From: Gammaproteobacteria bacterium HGW-Gammaproteobacteria-1
Lineage (GTDB): Bacteria > Pseudomonadota > Gammaproteobacteria > Thiohalomonadales > Thiohalomonadaceae
NCBI GenBank assembly: GCA_002840095.1
Contig: PGZL01000010.1
Coordinates: 62,001 to 126,000, forward strand
Direction: 5' to 3'
DNA length: 64,000 bases
The notes under the pieces are model-generated. The model saw nothing but the letters and a program-made list of their open reading frames with translations, was not told where the DNA came from and did no database searches. The position numbers and the translations under genes were made by a program. Shown piece by piece: positions 45,912 through 54,851 of the stretch. Every line of letters starts with the position of its first letter. The stretch's first letter is position 1.

Positions 45912-47196
45912 ACGCTTCAAAGAAGCGGAAATTGTTCTTGCCGCCCTTCTTGGTTTCGTACATCGCCATGTCGGCGTGGGTGATGAGGGCGTCCGGTTCC
46001 TCGCCGTGATCGGGGAACAGACTGATGCCTATGCTGGTGGTGACCTGGGCACGATGACTGCCGAGATAGTAGGGCTTGGCCACTGCCTCGATGATTTTCT
46101 GCGCCACGCGGCTGACGTCGTCACCGGGGGCGAGATCGGGAATGGCGACGGTGAATTCGTCGCCGCCGAAACGTGACACGGTGTCCGAGGCGCGCAGCAC
46201 GCCGGTGAGGCGCCGCGCCACCTGGCGCAGCAGCTCGTCGCCGGCGGGGTGGCCCAGCTCGTCGTTCACCTGCTTGAAGCCGTCCAGGTCGAGAAACATG
46301 ATCGCCACCCGGCGTCGGCTGCGCCGCGCCCGCAGCAGGCCCTGGCGCAGACGGTCATAGAACAGCATGCGGTTGGGAAGTTCGGTGAGCAGGTCGTAGT
46401 GGGCCAGGCGGTAGAGCCGTTCCTCGTTTTCCTTTTCCGTGGTGATGTCGGAGAACACCGCCACGTAATGGGTGATGGTGCCGCCTTCGTCGCGTACGCC
46501 GGAGATGGTGAGCCATTCCAGGTAGTGCTTGCCGTCCTTGCGCCGGTTCCAGATTTCGCCCTCCCACTGCCCCTCATTCTGCAGCGTCAGCCACATGTGG
46601 CGGTAGAAGGCGTCGCTCTGGCGGCCGGAGCGCAACAGGGCCGGTGTCTTGCCGATGGCTTCCTCGGCGCTGTAGCCGGTGAATTCGCTGAAGGCGTGGT
46701 TGACGCTGAGGATGATGCCTGCGGGATCGGTGATGAGCACGCCCTCGGCGGCGTTCTCGAACACCTTGCCCATCAGCAGCGAGATCAGGTTCATGTTGTG
46801 CTTGAAGCCGCTGCGCAGGCTGCCGATGCGCTCGCGCAGCTGATCGCCGAGATGAATCAGGCGGTCGTACAGCGCGGGGTCGAAGGCTGCATTGCCTTGT
46901 TGCGCCAGCAGCAGTTGCTGCGCCACCTTGTGCATTTCTTCGTGCACCGGGCTGATGGCCTCGAACTCCGGCAGTTGCAGCAGGGCGGGATTGTCGATGC
47001 CGTGATACCAGCGGCCGAAGTGGCAGTGCAGGTGGGGCTCGGGCGCCAGGTCGCCGTTGTCTGGCGGGGTGCCGCAGAGCAGGGCGCGGCTGATGCCGTT
47101 GAGCCAGCGCACGTGATGCTCCACGGCATGATCGAGCTCGCCGGCATAGCTGTCGAGCTCGCTGCTGGTGAGGCGCTGGAACAGGGTTCGATCCAT
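45910..47196 (-). CDS. CZB-PAS-GGDEF diguanylate cyclase
   Basis: A 428-residue cytoplasmic protein. The N-terminal ~100 residues are a CZB domain with His28, Cys58 (HCHFGRW), His85 and His89 (HEEMH). A PAS domain follows (about residues 145-265), then GGDEF with an intact FGGDEF (GGDEF at 344-348). It resembles E. coli DgcZ, a zinc-controlled diguanylate cyclase, with a PAS domain added. No EAL domain is present, so it should only make c-di-GMP, under zinc or oxidant control. It is read towards pepN. Confidence 0.9.
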   Translation of the reverse strand: MDRTLFQRLTSSELDSYAGELDHAVEHHVRWLNGISRALLCGTPPDNGDLAPEPHLHCHFGRWYHGIDNPALLQLPEFEAISPVHEEMHKVAQQLLLAQQGNAAFDPALYDRLIHLGDQLRERIGSLRSGFKHNMNLISLLMGKVFENAAEGVLITDPAGIILSVNHAFSEFTGYSAEEAIGKTPALLRSGRQSDAFYRHMWLTLQNEGQWEGEIWNRRKDGKHYLEWLTISGVRDEGGTITHYVAVFSDITTEKENEERLYRLAHYDLLTELPNRMLFYDRLRQGLLRARRSRRRVAIMFLDLDGFKQVNDELGHPAGDELLRQVARRLTGVLRASDTVSRFGGDEFTVAIPDLAPGDDVSRVAQKIIEAVAKPYYLGSHRAQVTTSIGISLFPDHGEEPDALITHADMAMYETKKGGKNNFRFFEA

Positions 47197-47240
47197 GGCG
47201 TCGTTACGGGCTGGGGGTAACTATCCGTGCGGCAGGAAAA

Positions 47241-47507
47241 TCACTTTCCGGCAATGGCGGCGTCCATCTGTGCCATTGCCTCGGTCCAGGCCGCCTGGGC
47301 CGGGCCTCCCTGCACCATCAGCTCCATCAGATCATAGGCGAGGCGACGGGTGTCCGGGTTCATTTCCCTGAGCTTGGTCAGCAGATAGGCATGACCGCCC
47401 AGGGGTATGGACAGGGTCTTGAGCAGCGCGTACAGCAACAGCGATTGGCCGGAACGGGGATCGGCCTGGATCCGGTCGCGGGCGGCGTGCAGTGCGGTGA
47501 TGTCCAT
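47241..47507 (-). CDS. Small helical protein, function unknown
   Basis: An 88-residue minus-strand protein from ATG 47507; the frame is open further upstream, but that part lies over the CZB gene's promoter region. It is helical and ends in a mixed Ala/Met tail. The stretch LLLYALLKTLSIPLGGHAYL is the most conserved-looking part. It shares the strand with the CZB-PAS-GGDEF gene, 44 bp before its start, so the two may be co-transcribed. I recognise no family. Confidence 0.5.
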   Translation of the reverse strand: MDITALHAARDRIQADPRSGQSLLLYALLKTLSIPLGGHAYLLTKLREMNPDTRRLAYDLMELMVQGGPAQAAWTEAMAQMDAAIAGK

Positions 47508-47613
47508 GGCATCGGATACTCTGCTGTGGGATGGTGCCAGTTTACTCCAATTGCGCCGTCGTCGTGCCGTATAATCGCGGGGCGGCAGGCCGCCGCCGGA
47601 GCGCGGGCAGGAA

Positions 47614-47973
47614 ATGAATTTCTTCGACGCCATCAACATCCACGTGGCCTGGAAGGTGCACCTGCAGAAATATCTGCTGGGTGTGGCCGTCGCCGATGTC
47701 GACCTGCACACCGTGGCGCAGGACAACCGCTGCGAACTGGGCCGCTGGCTCTACGACAACCTCGCCCAGTGGCAGGACCAGCCCCTGTACTGGACGCTGA
47801 TTGAGCAGCACACCGCCTTCCACCGCCATGCCGGCGAGGTCGTCCATCTGCACGACGCGGGCCGCAGCGCCGAGGCGGAGCGTGTGCTGCACCAGGAGTA
47901 TGCGGCGGCATCCCACGCGCTGGTACAGACCCTGCGCGAACTGAGCCGCCTCGTCGACGACCGCCGGACCTGA
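47614..47973 (+). CDS. Stand-alone CZB domain protein
   Basis: A 119-residue protein that is almost only a CZB domain: IHVAWK gives His10, NRCELGRW gives Cys40, and HTAFH gives His66 and His70. It is divergent from the small minus-strand gene and CZB-PAS-GGDEF gene, with a 106-bp gap for promoters. It may be a zinc or oxidant sensor acting on a partner by protein contact. It is followed by cbiB. Confidence 0.85.
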   Translation: MNFFDAINIHVAWKVHLQKYLLGVAVADVDLHTVAQDNRCELGRWLYDNLAQWQDQPLYWTLIEQHTAFHRHAGEVVHLHDAGRSAEAERVLHQEYAAASHALVQTLRELSRLVDDRRT

Positions 47974-48015
47974 ACCACGCAGACACGGCACACGCTGCCG
48001 ACCCAAGACGGAATC

Positions 48016-48912
48016 ATGACCACTGCCCTGATCTGCTTATGCGCGATACTGCTCGACCTGTGGCTGGGTGAGCCGCGCCGTTATCATCCCCTGGCGGGAT
48101 TCGGCCGCCTGGCCACCGCGCTGGAGCTCAGGCTCAACCGGCGCCGCCGCATGGCGGGCGTGCTGGCGTTGATCGTGCTGGTGCTGCCGCCGGTGCTGCT
48201 TGCCGCGGCCCTGGCCGCCGTGCCGCAGGCAGGCGTGCTGGCGGAAACGTTGCTGCTGTATCTCGCCATCGGCGCCACCAGCCTGGCGCAGCACGGCCGC
48301 ACCGTGGCCACGGCACTGGCTGGCGGCGACCTGGCCCTGGCGCGGCAGCGGGTGGGCTGGATGGTGAGCCGCGACACCGCCGTGCTCGACGCCACCGGCG
48401 TGGCCAGGGCGGCGACGGAGTCGGTACTGGAAAACGGCAACGATGCGGTGTTCGGTGCGCTGTTCTGGTTTCTGCTGCTCGGCGCCCCCGGTGCCGTGCT
48501 GTACCGCCTGGTCAACACCCTCGACGCCATGTGGGGTTACCGCAGCGAGCGCTATCTTGCCTTCGGCTGGGCAGCCGCCCGGCTCGACGACGTGCTCAAC
48601 TGGATCCCCGCCCGCCTGACCGCCCTCGTTTATGCGCTGCTCGGCGACGGCCGCCGTGCGCTACGCTGCTGGCGCGAACAGGGCCACCTTACCGACAGCC
48701 CCAACGCCGGCGTGGTGATGGCGGCGGGTGCCGGTGCGCTGGGCGTGCAGCTGGGCGGGCCGGCCGTGTATCACGGCGTGATGGAGGAGCGCCCGCTGCT
48801 GGGCGAGGGAACGGCGCCGACGGCGACGGATATAGCGCGCGCTATCCGGCTGGTGAAGCACAGCCTGTGGTTGTGGTTGGCGGCGATCCTGCCGGCGGCG
48901 CTGTTCCTGTGA
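48016..48912 (+). CDS. cbiB: Adenosylcobinamide-phosphate synthase
   Basis: A 298-residue inner-membrane enzyme that attaches aminopropanol phosphate to adenosylcobyric acid. Hallmarks are [20 protein letters not shown] near residue 12, [20 protein letters not shown] near residue 118, [20 protein letters not shown] near residue 139 and [20 protein letters not shown] near residue 169. Called cobD in Pseudomonas usage. It belongs to the same superfamily as AmpE in this window. It precedes the threonine-phosphate decarboxylase, which makes its substrate. Confidence 0.95.
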   Translation: MTTALICLCAILLDLWLGEPRRYHPLAGFGRLATALELRLNRRRRMAGVLALIVLVLPPVLLAAALAAVPQAGVLAETLLLYLAIGATSLAQHGRTVATALAGGDLALARQRVGWMVSRDTAVLDATGVARAATESVLENGNDAVFGALFWFLLLGAPGAVLYRLVNTLDAMWGYRSERYLAFGWAAARLDDVLNWIPARLTALVYALLGDGRRALRCWREQGHLTDSPNAGVVMAAGAGALGVQLGGPAVYHGVMEERPLLGEGTAPTATDIARAIRLVKHSLWLWLAAILPAALFL

Positions 48913-48923
48913 ATGCACCACCT

Positions 48924-49179
48924 GTCGCGGAGGCGCAGAGACGCGGAGAACTTTTGCAGCGGAGTCACTGCGCCCCGTGCGCGCCGGGTTACTTGGCTCT
49001 GTGACATGCAGGATGGGTAGAGCGACGTGCATGGATGCACCAAATCCGCGGGCGCATGGATGCGCGGGAGTGGTGCTGCGAAACCCATCGTCTTTCGCGG
49101 TAGCCCACATGATGGGTTTCGCGTTGCTCTACCCATCCTACGTATACTCGCCACTCTGCGCCTCTGTGTCGCTGCGTTG
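48924..49179. repeat. GCAAAGACGC-type element with a nested palindrome (copy 3)
   Basis: TCGCGGAGGCGCAGAGACGC-type units at 48925-48948 face ACTCTGCGCCTCTGTGTCGC-type units at about 49152-49174. In the loop lies a second inverted repeat: GGATGGGTAGAGCGACG at about 49012-49028 faces CGTTGCTCTACCCATCC at about 49124-49140. The whole gap between cbiB and cobD (296 bp) is repeat; no gene is seen. Confidence 0.8.
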
Positions 49180-49208
49180 GGTTCTCAGTACTTGAAAGGC
49201 ATCGCTGG

Positions 49209-50243
49209 ATGAACGGTAACTGCACTGCATTGCACCACGGCGGCCGCCTGCGCCAGGCGGCGCATGACCATGGCATTGCGCTGGAACACTGGCTGGATCT
49301 TTCCACCGGCATCAACCCGCAGGGCTGGCCGGTGCCGCCGCTGCCGGCCCAGGTGTGGCAGCGGCTGCCCGAGGATGACGACGGCCTGCACGAGGCCGCG
49401 GCCGCCTATTACGGTACGGCGCACCTGCGGCCCTGTGCCGGATCACAGCAGGCGATCCAGGCGTTGCCGCAATTGCGCGCGCCCGGCTGGGTCGGCATGC
49501 TGCAACCCAGCTATGCCGAACATGCCCACGCCTGGCGTCGTGCCGGCCACACGGTAATACCGTTGCAAGCGGACACGATCGAGGCACAGATTGATGCGCT
49601 CGACGTATTGCTGCTGGTCCATCCCAACAACCCCACCGGCACGCGCTTTGCGCCGGCGCAGCTGCTGGACTGGCATACGCGGCTCGCAGCCCGCGGCGGC
49701 TGGCTGGTGGTGGACGAGGCCTTCATGGATGCCACGCCGCAACACAGCATCGCGATGGAGTCCGGTGTGGCGGGATTGATCGTGTTGCGCTCCCTGGGCA
49801 AGTTCTTCGGCCTGGCGGGCGTGCGGGTGGGCTTCGTGCTGGCCTGGCCGCAACTGTTGCAACGTCTGGCGGCCATGTTCGGGCCGTGGGCGGTGAGCCA
49901 CCCGGCGCGCGAGGTGGCGCGCCTGGCATTGCTGGACACGGCCTGGCAGGAGGCGATGCGCGCGCAATTGTTGCGGCACGGTGCGCGTTTGCAGACCTTG
50001 CTGACGCAGGCGAGGTTTGCGCCCCATGGCGGCAGCGCCCTGTTCCAGTACCTGCGTCATGCCGACGCGGCACGCATCCACCATGCACTGGCGCAACAGG
50101 GCATACTGGTGCGCCGCTTCGAGCAGCCGGATGCGCTGCGCTTCGGCCTCCCAGGCGCCGAGGCCGAGTGGCAGCGGCTGGAGGCCGCACTATTTTCCGT
50201 AGGTGCCCACTCCGTGGGCGAACGCGCCACCGCAAGCCCGTAG
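49209..50243 (+). CDS. cobD: L-threonine-O-3-phosphate decarboxylase
   Basis: A 344-residue PLP enzyme that makes aminopropanol phosphate for CbiB. It has the class I aminotransferase fold with LDLSTGINPQGWPVP near residue 29, VHPNNPTGTRF near residue 137 and the PLP lysine in LRSLGKFFGLAGVRVG near residue 196. The name follows Salmonella; Pseudomonas calls it cobC. It ends in a GC-rich palindrome. The order cbiB-cobD is usual in cob operons. Confidence 0.93.
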   Translation: MNGNCTALHHGGRLRQAAHDHGIALEHWLDLSTGINPQGWPVPPLPAQVWQRLPEDDDGLHEAAAAYYGTAHLRPCAGSQQAIQALPQLRAPGWVGMLQPSYAEHAHAWRRAGHTVIPLQADTIEAQIDALDVLLLVHPNNPTGTRFAPAQLLDWHTRLAARGGWLVVDEAFMDATPQHSIAMESGVAGLIVLRSLGKFFGLAGVRVGFVLAWPQLLQRLAAMFGPWAVSHPAREVARLALLDTAWQEAMRAQLLRHGARLQTLLTQARFAPHGGSALFQYLRHADAARIHHALAQQGILVRRFEQPDALRFGLPGAEAEWQRLEAALFSVGAHSVGERATASP

Positions 50244-50302
50244 GGTGCGCACCGCGCACCGAACGCGCGGCGGCCGCCATGGTGCACAATGCGCACCCTG
50301 CG
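50241..50302. repeat. TAGGGTGCGC palindrome (copy 1)
   Basis: TAGGGTGCGCACCGCGCACC at 50241-50260 faces GGTGCACAATGCGCACCCTG at 50281-50300 as an inverted repeat. It starts at the cobD TAG stop. Two related elements lie near 53.1 and 56.3 kb. Confidence 0.8.
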
Positions 50303-50378
50303 AAGACGTTAATGAACGGCACTGCTCGCCGAGAGGACTCGGCTCCTACTTCGGCACGACCCTGGAGCATGTACGCAA

Positions 50379-50975
50379 ATGATTCGTGACTTCGCCTATC
50401 GCCGTCCCTACCTCTTCATCGCCCTGCTGGCGCTGCTGGGCCTCGCCGCGTACTACATCGCCCAGGCCCTCGATACCGAGCAGCGCGACGGGCACGGCCG
50501 GACCCTGTTGATCCGCGCCGCGGAAGACGGCGACCTGGCCGGAGTGCAGCGCCTGCTGGCGCGCGGCGCGGTGGTGGACGCCTGCGACGACTGCCGCTGG
50601 ACCGCGATGATGAAGGCGGCGGGCAACGGCCACACGCCGGTGGTGCGCGTGCTGCTGGAGCACGGGGCCGACGTGAACGCCCTGGACAAGGGCGGCTATA
50701 CCGCGCTGATGGTGGCGGGCGCCAACGGTTACGTGGACACCGTGCAGCTGCTGCTGGCGCGCGGTGCCGCCGTCGACGTGCAGGATCGCGGCATGGGCTG
50801 GACTGCGCTGATCTGGGCCGCCAAGGAAGGCGAGATCGACGTGGTGCGCCAGTTGCTCGCCGCCGGTGCGCAGCGCGACCTGCGCGACGGCGAGGGCATG
50901 AGTGCGCTGGACTGGGCACTGCGCGAGCAGCGAGCGGCGGTGGCGGCCTTGCTGCGCGACGGAGTTGCGCCGTGA
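50379..50975 (+). CDS. Membrane-anchored ankyrin-repeat protein
   Basis: A 198-residue protein with an N-terminal hydrophobic helix (residues 10-27) and about four ankyrin repeats after it, seen as DGHGRTLLIRAAEDGDLAGV, WTAMMKAAGNGHTPVV, YTALMVAGANGYVDTV and WTALIWAAKEGEIDVV. It is likely a periplasm-facing or envelope protein mediating protein contacts. Its stop overlaps the GTG start of the btuF gene, so it is co-translated with a cobalamin-binding protein. Its role there is unknown. Confidence 0.88.
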   Translation: MIRDFAYRRPYLFIALLALLGLAAYYIAQALDTEQRDGHGRTLLIRAAEDGDLAGVQRLLARGAVVDACDDCRWTAMMKAAGNGHTPVVRVLLEHGADVNALDKGGYTALMVAGANGYVDTVQLLLARGAAVDVQDRGMGWTALIWAAKEGEIDVVRQLLAAGAQRDLRDGEGMSALDWALREQRAAVAALLRDGVAP

Positions 50976-51838
50976 AGTGCTGGTTGCTGACCTTGTTGTG
51001 CCTGCCGCTGCTGGCGCAGGCGGAGTTGAGCGTGGTCGACAGCAGCGGCCGTCGCGTGACGCTGGAACACCCCGCGCAGCGCATCGTCAGCCTGGCGCCC
51101 CATCTCACTGAACTGCTGTTCGCCGCCGGCGCCGGTGCGCGCGTGGTGGGCGTGGTCAGCTACAGCGACTGGCCGCCGCCGGCGCGGCAGATTGCGCAGG
51201 TGGGCGGTTACAGCGCGCTGGACCTGGAGCGCATCCTGGCATTGCAGCCCGATTTGATTGTCGCCTGGGAGAGCGGCAACAACCCCGCGCAACTGGAGCG
51301 GCTGGAGCAGCTGGGCCTGACCGTCTTTCGCCATGCGCCGCGCACGCCGGATGATATTCCCCGCATGCTGGAACAGCTGGGGCTGCTCGCCGCCACCGAT
51401 GCGGCGGCGCAGATTGCGGCGCAGGATTTTCGCGCCCGCCTGCAAGGCCTGCGCGAGCGCAACGCACAGGCCGCGCCGCTGACGGTGTTCTACCAGGTGT
51501 GGCACCAGCCCCTGATGACGGTGAACGGCGCGCACCTGATCTCCGCCGCCATCGAACTGTGCGGCGGCCGCAACGTCTTCGCCGCACTGCCTGCACTGGC
51601 GCCGCAGATCTCCGTTGAAGCCGTACTCGCCGCCGATCCGCAGGTGATCGTCGCCAGCGGCATGGCCGAACAGCGGCCCGACTGGCTCGACGACTGGAAA
51701 CGCTGGCCGCAGCTGGCCGCCGTGCGGCACGACAACCTGTATTTTGTTCCCCCCGATCTGCTGCAGCGCGCCGGCCCGCGCTTCATCGATGGTGCCGAGC
51801 GCCTGTGTGCGGCGCTGGCTGAGGCGCGTCGTCGCTGA
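50972..51838 (+). CDS. btuF: Periplasmic cobalamin-binding protein
   Basis: A 288-residue protein from GTG 50972 (GTGA overlap). A signal peptide (residues 1-17, ending AQA) is followed by a class III substrate-binding fold: RIVSLAPHLTELLFAAGAG near residue 37, GVVSYSDWPPPARQIAQVGG near residue 60, ALQPDLIVAWESG near residue 90. These match BtuF. No btuC or btuD is found nearby, so the permease is elsewhere. The cob context supports cobalamin or cobinamide as ligand. Confidence 0.88.
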   Translation: MKCWLLTLLCLPLLAQAELSVVDSSGRRVTLEHPAQRIVSLAPHLTELLFAAGAGARVVGVVSYSDWPPPARQIAQVGGYSALDLERILALQPDLIVAWESGNNPAQLERLEQLGLTVFRHAPRTPDDIPRMLEQLGLLAATDAAAQIAAQDFRARLQGLRERNAQAAPLTVFYQVWHQPLMTVNGAHLISAAIELCGGRNVFAALPALAPQISVEAVLAADPQVIVASGMAEQRPDWLDDWKRWPQLAAVRHDNLYFVPPDLLQRAGPRFIDGAERLCAALAEARRR

Positions 51839-51841
51839 GAA

Positions 51842-52609
51842 CTAGCCTGCGGCGATGGCGCGCAGGCGCGGCACGGCGAGGCCGAACTGATCGGCATGTT
51901 CGAGGGCGCGGGCCAGGCGCGCCGGGGCGGAGCGGCCCATGCACTTGTGTTGCAGGTCGCCATCAATGCCGGCCACCATGCCGGCGATCAATTGTTCGCG
52001 CGGCAATTGCGCATCGATCAGCTTGAACTGGATGTCCATCACCTCGCCGGCCACCTCGCGCGCCAGCGCCTGATGCCGGTTCCACAGCGCGTCCACATCG
52101 GTGCCGGCGGGCAGGGCGAGGCCGGCGATGTTGGTGGTGAGGATGTAGACGTTCTTGCGCACCAGTTCGAAGGTGAGTTCCTCCGCGCTGTTCAACTCCC
52201 ACGCCGGAATGTCCAGTGCCTCCAGCGCGCTCGTGATGACGGGTGCGGCCGGGCCGTACACCGGCGAGGGCACCAGCACCCTGTAGTCCTGCCCCTTCTT
52301 CTTCTCGAACCAGACCGCGATCACCGTCGGTGCGGCGATGCCGTGCACCTGCCAGTCGCGCGGCAGCAGTTCGTTCTGCAACAGGCCCAGGCGATCACGC
52401 CAGGGGGCGGGAATGCGCGCCAGCACCGGCTGCAGATCGTTTTCGCCCACGGTGACCAGCACCAGCCGCGGCTGCGGCACGGTGGCAGCGACCTGGTCCA
52501 TGTCCATCCGGCGCGTAACCGGCACGATGGGATGGCCCAGCTTAAGCAGGCCGCGGCTGAACACGCCGGCCATTTCGCCGGTGCCGATGATGACGATGGG
52601 TTGAACCAT
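51842..52609 (-). CDS. NAD(P)-binding reductase-like protein
   Basis: A 255-residue protein from ATG 52609 with GAGGA upstream. The N-terminus is a Rossmann fold (IVIIGTGEMAGVFSRGL at about 5-21), followed by a helical C-terminal half. The layout is like 2-dehydropantoate or other beta-hydroxyacid-type reductases, but the conserved catalytic Lys of PanE is not obvious, so the substrate is unknown. It is convergent with btuF, separated by three bases. Confidence 0.7.
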   Translation of the reverse strand: MVQPIVIIGTGEMAGVFSRGLLKLGHPIVPVTRRMDMDQVAATVPQPRLVLVTVGENDLQPVLARIPAPWRDRLGLLQNELLPRDWQVHGIAAPTVIAVWFEKKKGQDYRVLVPSPVYGPAAPVITSALEALDIPAWELNSAEELTFELVRKNVYILTTNIAGLALPAGTDVDALWNRHQALAREVAGEVMDIQFKLIDAQLPREQLIAGMVAGIDGDLQHKCMGRSAPARLARALEHADQFGLAVPRLRAIAAG

Positions 52610-52645
52610 GGTGTTGTCCTCGTCGCGGTCGGGCCGCGTATCGTT

Positions 52646-52714
52646 GTGGGAGCGGCTATGCCGCGAAGCGATGTTCATGGCGCCAAAAAGCTTTCGCGGC
52701 GGAGCCGCTCCCAC
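52646..52714. repeat. GTGGGAGCGGCT palindromic repeat
   Basis: GTGGGAGCGGCTATGCCGCG at 52646-52665 faces CGCGGCGGAGCCGCTCCCAC at 52695-52714 as an imperfect inverted repeat between two minus-strand genes. The sequence type is widespread in gammaproteobacterial intergenic regions (REP-like). Confidence 0.8.
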
Positions 52715-52722
52715 GGCTGGAT

Positions 52723-53040
52723 TTAGTTGACGATACGTAGGTCGTAGCTCAGACCCTGCGCGACGATGTCCAGCAGGCGATCGATGTTGGGGTGCTTGCC
52801 GGGATGGGCGCGGGCGTCCGCGCTGTGTTCGGCATAGAGCGCGATGCCTTCCTGCGCGGCGGCGGCGTCGATGCGGCCGTGCTTTTGCCACAGGGCGTGA
52901 TACACGCGCAGCGAGCCGGCCTGGCCGGGCTTGTTCTCGATGAGGGCAGCAATGTCGCTGTTGCCGTGCAGCGTCAATTCGATGCGCGCGATGCCGTCGA
53001 CCGCAGGCAGGGTGGGCAGGATTTCCGCAAATGTGGTCAT
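52723..53040 (-). CDS. DUF2322 family protein
   Basis: A 105-residue cytoplasmic protein. FAEILPTLPAVDGIARIELT at the start, LIENKPGQAGSLRVYHALW in the middle and LYAEHSADARAHPGKHPNID near the end match the DUF2322 family. The function is unknown. It is on the same strand as the upstream cobQ and downstream reductase-like gene. Confidence 0.82.
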   Translation of the reverse strand: MTTFAEILPTLPAVDGIARIELTLHGNSDIAALIENKPGQAGSLRVYHALWQKHGRIDAAAAQEGIALYAEHSADARAHPGKHPNIDRLLDIVAQGLSYDLRIVN

Positions 53041-53142
53041 GTTTTTCTCTCCTGATGTGTGCCGCGTATTGTACGGGAATGTGTTGCGGCTGCGGCATAT
53101 CCACCGGGCCTGTCGCCCGATGAATCGGGCTCCCGCAGGATT

Positions 53143-53213
53143 GTAGGGTGCGCAATGCGCACCAGCAGCGGGAGCGACGGAGGTCTCTTTCGGTGCGCAA
53201 TTCGCACCCTACA
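53143..53213. repeat. TAGGGTGCGC palindrome (copy 2)
   Basis: TGTAGGGTGCGCAATGCGCA at 53143-53162 faces TGCGCAATTCGCACCCTACA at 53194-53213. The cobQ TAG stop is read from the right end. Between it and the DUF2322 gene lies another short palindrome (about 53108-53139). No ORF is seen. Confidence 0.8.
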
Positions 53214-54657
53214 TCGAGAGGAGGGCGGCGAGGTCGAGGTGTTGTTCCATCGCATCAGCGAGGCGATCGAGCTGGCTTTCACGCAGGGTGGGGTAGTCAG
53301 GGCTGCACACGTTGTGCAGCCCGGCCCAGCGCAGCAGAGCGTCGCAGGCGGCGGGCTGGTCGAACAGGCCGTGCAGATAGGTGCCGATGATCTGCCCGTC
53401 GGCGGAAACCGCGCCGTCATCGCCGCCGGCGAGATGCACGGCCGGGCGTTGCAGTGCCGGGCCCGTGCTCAGGCCGCAGTGGATCTCGTAACCGGTAACC
53501 TTCGCGTCGTCGAGGGCGAGCCGTCCCTGTACGCGTTGCAACTGCTTGTCCGCGAACAGTTCGGTGTGCATGTCCAGCAGGCCGAGTCCGGCGCTGCTGC
53601 CGGGGGCGCTTTCGATGCCGCGCGGATCGCGGATTTCGCTGCCCAGCATCTGGAAGCCGCCGCAGATGCCGAGCACCTTGCCGCCGTAGCGCAGGTGGCG
53701 CAGCAGCTGCGCGTCCCACTGCTGTCGGCGCAGGAAGGCGAGGTCGTCGCGCACGCTCTTGCTGCCGGGGAGGATGATCAGATCGCTGGGCGGCAGCGTC
53801 TCGCCGGGCGCGACGAAGTGCAGTTCCACCTGGGGATGCAGGCGCAGGGCATCGAAGTCGGTATGGTTGCTGATGCGCGGCAGCAGCGGTACGGAGACGG
53901 TGATCCTGTCGGCTGCATCGGCCTGCCAATGCAGCCGCCCACCGAGGCCGTCCTCCGCTTCCAGGTGCAGATCGTGCAGATAGGGCAGGACGCCGAACAC
54001 CTGCTTGCCGGTGCGTTGCTCCAGCCAGTCCAGGCCCGGTTGCAGCAGGGCGAGGTCGCCGCGAAAGCGGTTGATGACGAAGCCGCGTACGCGCGCGCGC
54101 TCGCTGTCGCTCAACAACTCCAGGGTGCCGACGATTTGGGCGAACACGCCGCCCTTGTCGATGTCGGCCACCAGCACCACCGGGCAGTCCACTTCTTCGG
54201 CGAAGCCCATGTTGGCGATGTCGCGATCGCGCAGGTTGATTTCGGCAGGGCTGCCGGCGCCTTCCACCATGATGACGCCGTACTGCGTGCGCAGGCGGGC
54301 GTAGGATTCCAGCACCGCGGCCATGGCGCGCGGCTTGTACCGGTGATAGGCGACTGCATCGAGATCGGTTAGGGCGCGGCCGTGGATGATCACCTGCGCG
54401 CCGGTGTCGCTGCTGGGTTTGAGCAGCACCGGGTTCATGTCGGTGTGCGGTTCCAGGCCGCAGGCCTGAGCCTGCACCGCCTGGGCCCGGCCGATCTCGC
54501 CGCCGTCCACGGTGACGGCGCTGTTCAGCGCCATGTTCTGCGGCTTGAACGGCACCACGGCCACGCCGCGCCGGTGCAGCACGCGGCACAGCCCCGCCAC
54601 CAGCGTGGACTTGCCGGCATCGGAACCGGTGCCCTGGATCATCAATGTGTCGTTCAT
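53209..54657 (-). CDS. cobQ: Cobyric acid synthase
   Basis: A 482-residue cytoplasmic ATP-dependent amidotransferase that amidates adenosylcobyrinic a,c-diamide at four positions. ATG 54657 gives [20 protein letters not shown], the CobQ start with its P-loop. [31 protein letters not shown] and the C-terminal glutamine amidotransferase with ICGGFQMLG (catalytic Cys) follow, with the late His in GTYLHGLFD. Its presence means the strain needs more than simple cobinamide salvage, although no other corrin genes are in the window. Confidence 0.96.
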   Translation of the reverse strand: MNDTLMIQGTGSDAGKSTLVAGLCRVLHRRGVAVVPFKPQNMALNSAVTVDGGEIGRAQAVQAQACGLEPHTDMNPVLLKPSSDTGAQVIIHGRALTDLDAVAYHRYKPRAMAAVLESYARLRTQYGVIMVEGAGSPAEINLRDRDIANMGFAEEVDCPVVLVADIDKGGVFAQIVGTLELLSDSERARVRGFVINRFRGDLALLQPGLDWLEQRTGKQVFGVLPYLHDLHLEAEDGLGGRLHWQADAADRITVSVPLLPRISNHTDFDALRLHPQVELHFVAPGETLPPSDLIILPGSKSVRDDLAFLRRQQWDAQLLRHLRYGGKVLGICGGFQMLGSEIRDPRGIESAPGSSAGLGLLDMHTELFADKQLQRVQGRLALDDAKVTGYEIHCGLSTGPALQRPAVHLAGGDDGAVSADGQIIGTYLHGLFDQPAACDALLRWAGLHNVCSPDYPTLRESQLDRLADAMEQHLDLAALLSM

Positions 54658-54717
54658 GTCTCCCGCTTCAGTTCTGTAGGATTGATATAGGATGCAGCGC
54701 ATCCAGCGAGATGGAGA

Positions 54718-54851
54718 GATACAAGATACAAGTGACAAGATACAAGTGAATGAACTCGCTGCGCTCGTGTTGTTTCTGAATTCAAATCACGGTTCACTCA
54801 GTGCGTTCCTTTCCTTGTATCTTTCATCTTTGCTCTTGTATCTGATTTTCC
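54718..54851. repeat. ACAAGTGACAAG-type inverted element (copy 4)
   Basis: ATACAAGATACAAGTGACAAG-type units at 54720-54747 face CTTGTATCTTTCATCTTTGC and TTGTATC at about 54814-54841, with a loop holding GAATGAACTCGCTGCGCTCG (54748-54767), the conserved core in reverse orientation. The bluB stop lies inside the right arm. Confidence 0.78.
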
